DNA from: CALMEC01 sp963765105
GTDB taxonomy: Bacteria; Actinomycetota; Thermoleophilia; Miltoncostaeales; Miltoncostaeaceae
NCBI GenBank assembly: GCA_963765105.1
Contig: CAVXUW010000004.1
Coordinates: 372,001 to 436,000, forward strand
Reading direction: 5' to 3'
Length of the DNA stretch: 64,000 nucleotides
The position numbers and the translations under genes were made by a program. Position 1 is the stretch's first letter. Every line of letters begins with the position of its first letter. Of this stretch, positions 61,977 through 64,000 are shown in pieces. The notes beneath the pieces are model-generated. The model saw only the letters and a list, made by a program, of their open reading frames with translations, searched no databases and had not been told where the DNA came from.

Positions 61977-62774
61977 TCACGGCGCGTGGCCGGAGTCGGA
62001 TGTGACCGGAGAGGGTGCGCCGGTGCTCCTGACGCCCTTTACCAGCAGCCATGCCAGGAACGCCATCTCCGCGATCCCTTCCACGAGGCCGGTGAGCAGC
62101 GAGCTGCCGTCTGCGACATCGAGGAAGTTGACGAACATTTCGGCGAGGTAGCTGAAACAGGCGATCATCAGTAAGACGCCCAGGATCTTTGGGAAGTACC
62201 CCGACTTGATGACGAGGTACCCGAGCGGCAGTAGCCACAGCCCGAACGTCATCTGAGCGATGAAGAACCCGTTGTCCTTGAGGTCGGTAAACAGCAGCGT
62301 GAGCTGATCGGACTGTGCCGCGCCGAAGGTGCGTGTGAGGCTCTCACTGGTCGCGATCTTCAGCGCCGCGTAGTGGTTGATCAGATTCAGGCTCATGATC
62401 GCAACGCTGATCGAGACGATGGTGACCATCGCGGCTGCGACCAGCCGGTTGACGTGCGCGAGCAGAACGTAGAGGGCCATGGCCGTAAATAGGAAGGCCG
62501 CCGCCCCGACGAGTTCGACCATCAGGCCGACGCGAAACAGGGTGGTCGACGCGCGGATGTTGTCGGCAGTCGCCGCTGCATCACCCGATTCGACGATGCG
62601 GGAGGACACCCAGATGCCAAAGAAGCTGCACACGGCAAGGGCCAGGTACAGCAACCCCGCGATCCTGGCGAGCATCTGCTTCGAAACACGGGCCTCTCCA
62701 GCAGCAGCCGGCGGGCCTCGGGGCGCCTCGACCTCAGCGTGTTGCGGGGCAGCTGTTGCTTGAGTCGTCGCCAT
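61977..62774 (-). CDS. DUF4386 family membrane protein
   Basis: Protein of 265 residues from ATG 62772-62774 with GGAG eight bases upstream. After a disordered N-terminus six hydrophobic helices follow (LARIAGLLYLALAVCSFFGI, FRVGLMVELVGAAAFLFTAM, etc.). Motifs ASTTLFRVG and GLWLLPLGYLVIKSGYFPK are characteristic of DUF4386. Function unknown. It abuts the upstream Ddn-like gene by 2 bp. Confidence 0.85.
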   Translation of the reverse strand: MATTQATAAPQHAEVEAPRGPPAAAGEARVSKQMLARIAGLLYLALAVCSFFGIWVSSRIVESGDAAATADNIRASTTLFRVGLMVELVGAAAFLFTAMALYVLLAHVNRLVAAAMVTIVSISVAIMSLNLINHYAALKIATSESLTRTFGAAQSDQLTLLFTDLKDNGFFIAQMTFGLWLLPLGYLVIKSGYFPKILGVLLMIACFSYLAEMFVNFLDVADGSSLLTGLVEGIAEMAFLAWLLVKGVRSTGAPSPVTSDSGHAP

Positions 62775-62776
62775 CG

Positions 62777-63316
62777 CTATGACTCCGCCAGAGATGTCTC
62801 GCGGACGTCGGTGGCGACCTCCGCGAACAGCTCGGGTTGATCGGCCCGTCGGAACCGGAGGCACTGATCGACCAGGAACCGCTCGTGGCTGCGCTGGTCT
62901 TTCGCCGAGAAGCGGTCAGCCATCGGGCCGAGCGGTACGACTTCTGGCCGGTCGACCTGGTACGTCGTCCCCTCGTGGACGAGGGTGGCTGACCCACTCG
63001 CCAGCACATTCCTCACCCAATTCGACGTCGTTCCGTAAGGAAGCGCAATCACGAAACCGTCGTCGGTTGGTTCAGCCACTACCGGCGTCCGGTAGGGACG
63101 ACCCGTCGTTCGCCCGACGTGGTGGACCACGGACGCATACGCACCAGGCGTCCCGGCGGTCGTCAACATGCGCGGGTTCACGACGACCCGGGCGAAGCGG
63201 CGAACCACCCGGAGGACCGTCGGCGACCGCCTCCGCATCCCGACGAGGAAGACGATGCCGATCGCCGCGAACGCAAGTACCAACCCACCGATGACAATCG
63301 CGATAAGACGCAACAC
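62777..63316 (-). CDS. membrane-anchored Ddn-like nitroreductase-family protein
   Basis: Protein of 179 residues. An N-terminal membrane helix (AIVIGGLVLAFAAIGIVFLV) precedes a split-barrel domain: VHHVGRTTGRPYRTPVVAEP, VIALPYGTTSNWVRNVLASG and a short C-terminal extension. It resembles F420-dependent nitroreductase-family proteins. It is the first gene of a leftward group with DUF4386 and the second Ddn-like protein. Confidence 0.85.
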   Translation of the reverse strand: MLRLIAIVIGGLVLAFAAIGIVFLVGMRRRSPTVLRVVRRFARVVVNPRMLTTAGTPGAYASVVHHVGRTTGRPYRTPVVAEPTDDGFVIALPYGTTSNWVRNVLASGSATLVHEGTTYQVDRPEVVPLGPMADRFSAKDQRSHERFLVDQCLRFRRADQPELFAEVATDVRETSLAES

Positions 63317-63555
63317 GGCATCCCTCCGATCCGTCTTGTTTGTTCAGATCCGTCGTCACAGACTGTGACGCGCAGACCCAGGGAACGCATCGGGGAGAAC
63401 TCCTGATGAGGCTTCCGGAGAACTCCGCGGGTGAACACCGGGTCCCAACCCACGACGCCTTCTCCGTCAACGCCGTGTCTGCCGTTTGAGAACGGGGTAG
63501 ATCGCGTCGGCCATCGCGCGACCTTTCGATGTGCTGCTGAGCTCAGGCACCTGAT

Positions 63556-64000
63556 GAACACCTCAGGGTGCCCGCGGTTCTGCCGCGGCGACCAGGCCCG
63601 GCGTCGACGACCTCGCGGTCGGGACGCGTGTCGCGATCCCCTGGCTCGGCTACGCGTGTGGGGCCTGTGAGTACTGCGGGTCGGGCTGGGAGACCCTCTG
63701 CCCATCGCAACGCAACACCGGCTACTCGATGGATGGCGGTTTTGCCGAGTACGCACTCGGCTTCGCGTCCTACGTCGGCCGGGTACCCGACGGAATCGAC
63801 CCATTCGATGCGGCGCCGCTGACCTGCGCAGGCGTCACGACCTACACAGCGATCACGGTGTGCGGCGCCCGAACCTCGGACCTGGTCGCCGTGTTCGGCA
63901 TCGGCGGCCTCGGGCACATGACGATGCAGTACGCGCACATCGCCGGTGCCTCGACGGTCGCTGTGGACGTCGTCTCCGAGAAGCTCGACCTCGCCCGTGA
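63556..64000 (+). pseudogene. 5'-truncated zinc alcohol dehydrogenase (AdhP-like), runs off right edge
   Basis: In frame from about 63570: GVDDLAVGTRVAIPWLGYAC, the structural zinc cysteines (CGACEYCGSGWETLC), GGFAEYALGFASYVGRVPDG and the cofactor loop FGIGGLGHMTMQYAHIAGAS. About the first 75 residues, including the catalytic Cys and the GHE zinc region, are absent, with two in-frame TGA stops at about 63550-63556 and no start codon near the homology. The 3' end is outside the window. It reads as a decayed or rearranged adhP copy. Confidence 0.7.

Noticed and set aside
1..64000. CRISPR arrays, insertion sequences, integrases or prophage genes
   Set aside because: No regularly spaced repeats, transposase motifs or phage structural genes were recognised anywhere in the window.

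Overview
The window is high-GC chromosomal DNA of an actinomycete. Enolase, an FtsB-like divisome protein and a DUF501 protein sit together as in most Actinomycetota, and there are F420-type nitroreductase-family proteins, a PspA/PspAA pair, a UPF0182 protein and frequent GTG/TTG starts. CsrA plus FliW, which most actinomycetes lack, and the order glmU-prs-rplY-pth-mfd-foldase-mazG-eno suggest a deep-branching, probably flagellated lineage such as Thermoleophilia. That placement is inference.

Layout, left to right. 1-3.9 kb: a leftward operon of CDP-alcohol phosphatidyltransferase, TVP38 membrane protein, the C-terminal stump of a pyridine-nucleotide disulfide oxidoreductase, and a YnjB/YnjC-type ABC importer that runs off the left edge. 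4-12.6 kb: UPF0182 protein, a NarL-type two-component pair, HtpX protease with a small partner, a lipoprotein and HflX. 12.6-14.4 kb: a TetR/YceI/FMN-reductase locus with two clear operators. 14.4-20.9 kb: L,D-transpeptidase and a regulatory cluster (minimal CheA-like kinase, RsbW-like ATPase, CsrA, omega subunit with a long acidic tail, FliW, ECF sigma with putative anti-sigma). 20.8-33.2 kb: a leftward housekeeping block from glmU down to DUF501, with tRNA-Gln upstream. 33.2-41 kb: two c-di-GMP enzymes (GGDEF-EAL and GGDEF-HD-GYP) around ilvD, an HPP membrane protein and an S4 RNA-binding protein. 41-44.8 kb: a saccharopine-dehydrogenase-like gene with a terminal frameshift, and a TetR/MFS efflux pair with matched operators. 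44.8-48.9 kb: CtaG-like assembly protein and a membrane protein, then a divergent cobalamin riboswitch driving two secreted proteins. 49-58 kb: MutY, a cytoplasmic binding-protein-like gene, an exonuclease/GIY-YIG protein, amidase, GerMN lipoprotein, dCMP deaminase and PspA/PspAA. 58-64 kb: a secreted beta-propeller, a methyltransferase, small membrane proteins, two nitroreductase-family proteins and a 5'-truncated alcohol dehydrogenase.

The most interesting system is at 46.7-48.9 kb. A B12 riboswitch precedes two translationally coupled secreted genes, one with a DUF4430-type domain and one an all-alpha repeat (prenyltransferase/squalene-cyclase-like) protein. These are the two domain types that make up animal transcobalamin and intrinsic factor, here split over two genes. 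They look like an extracellular B12-capture system with no transporter gene nearby. Domain calls are from reading the sequence; no database search was run.
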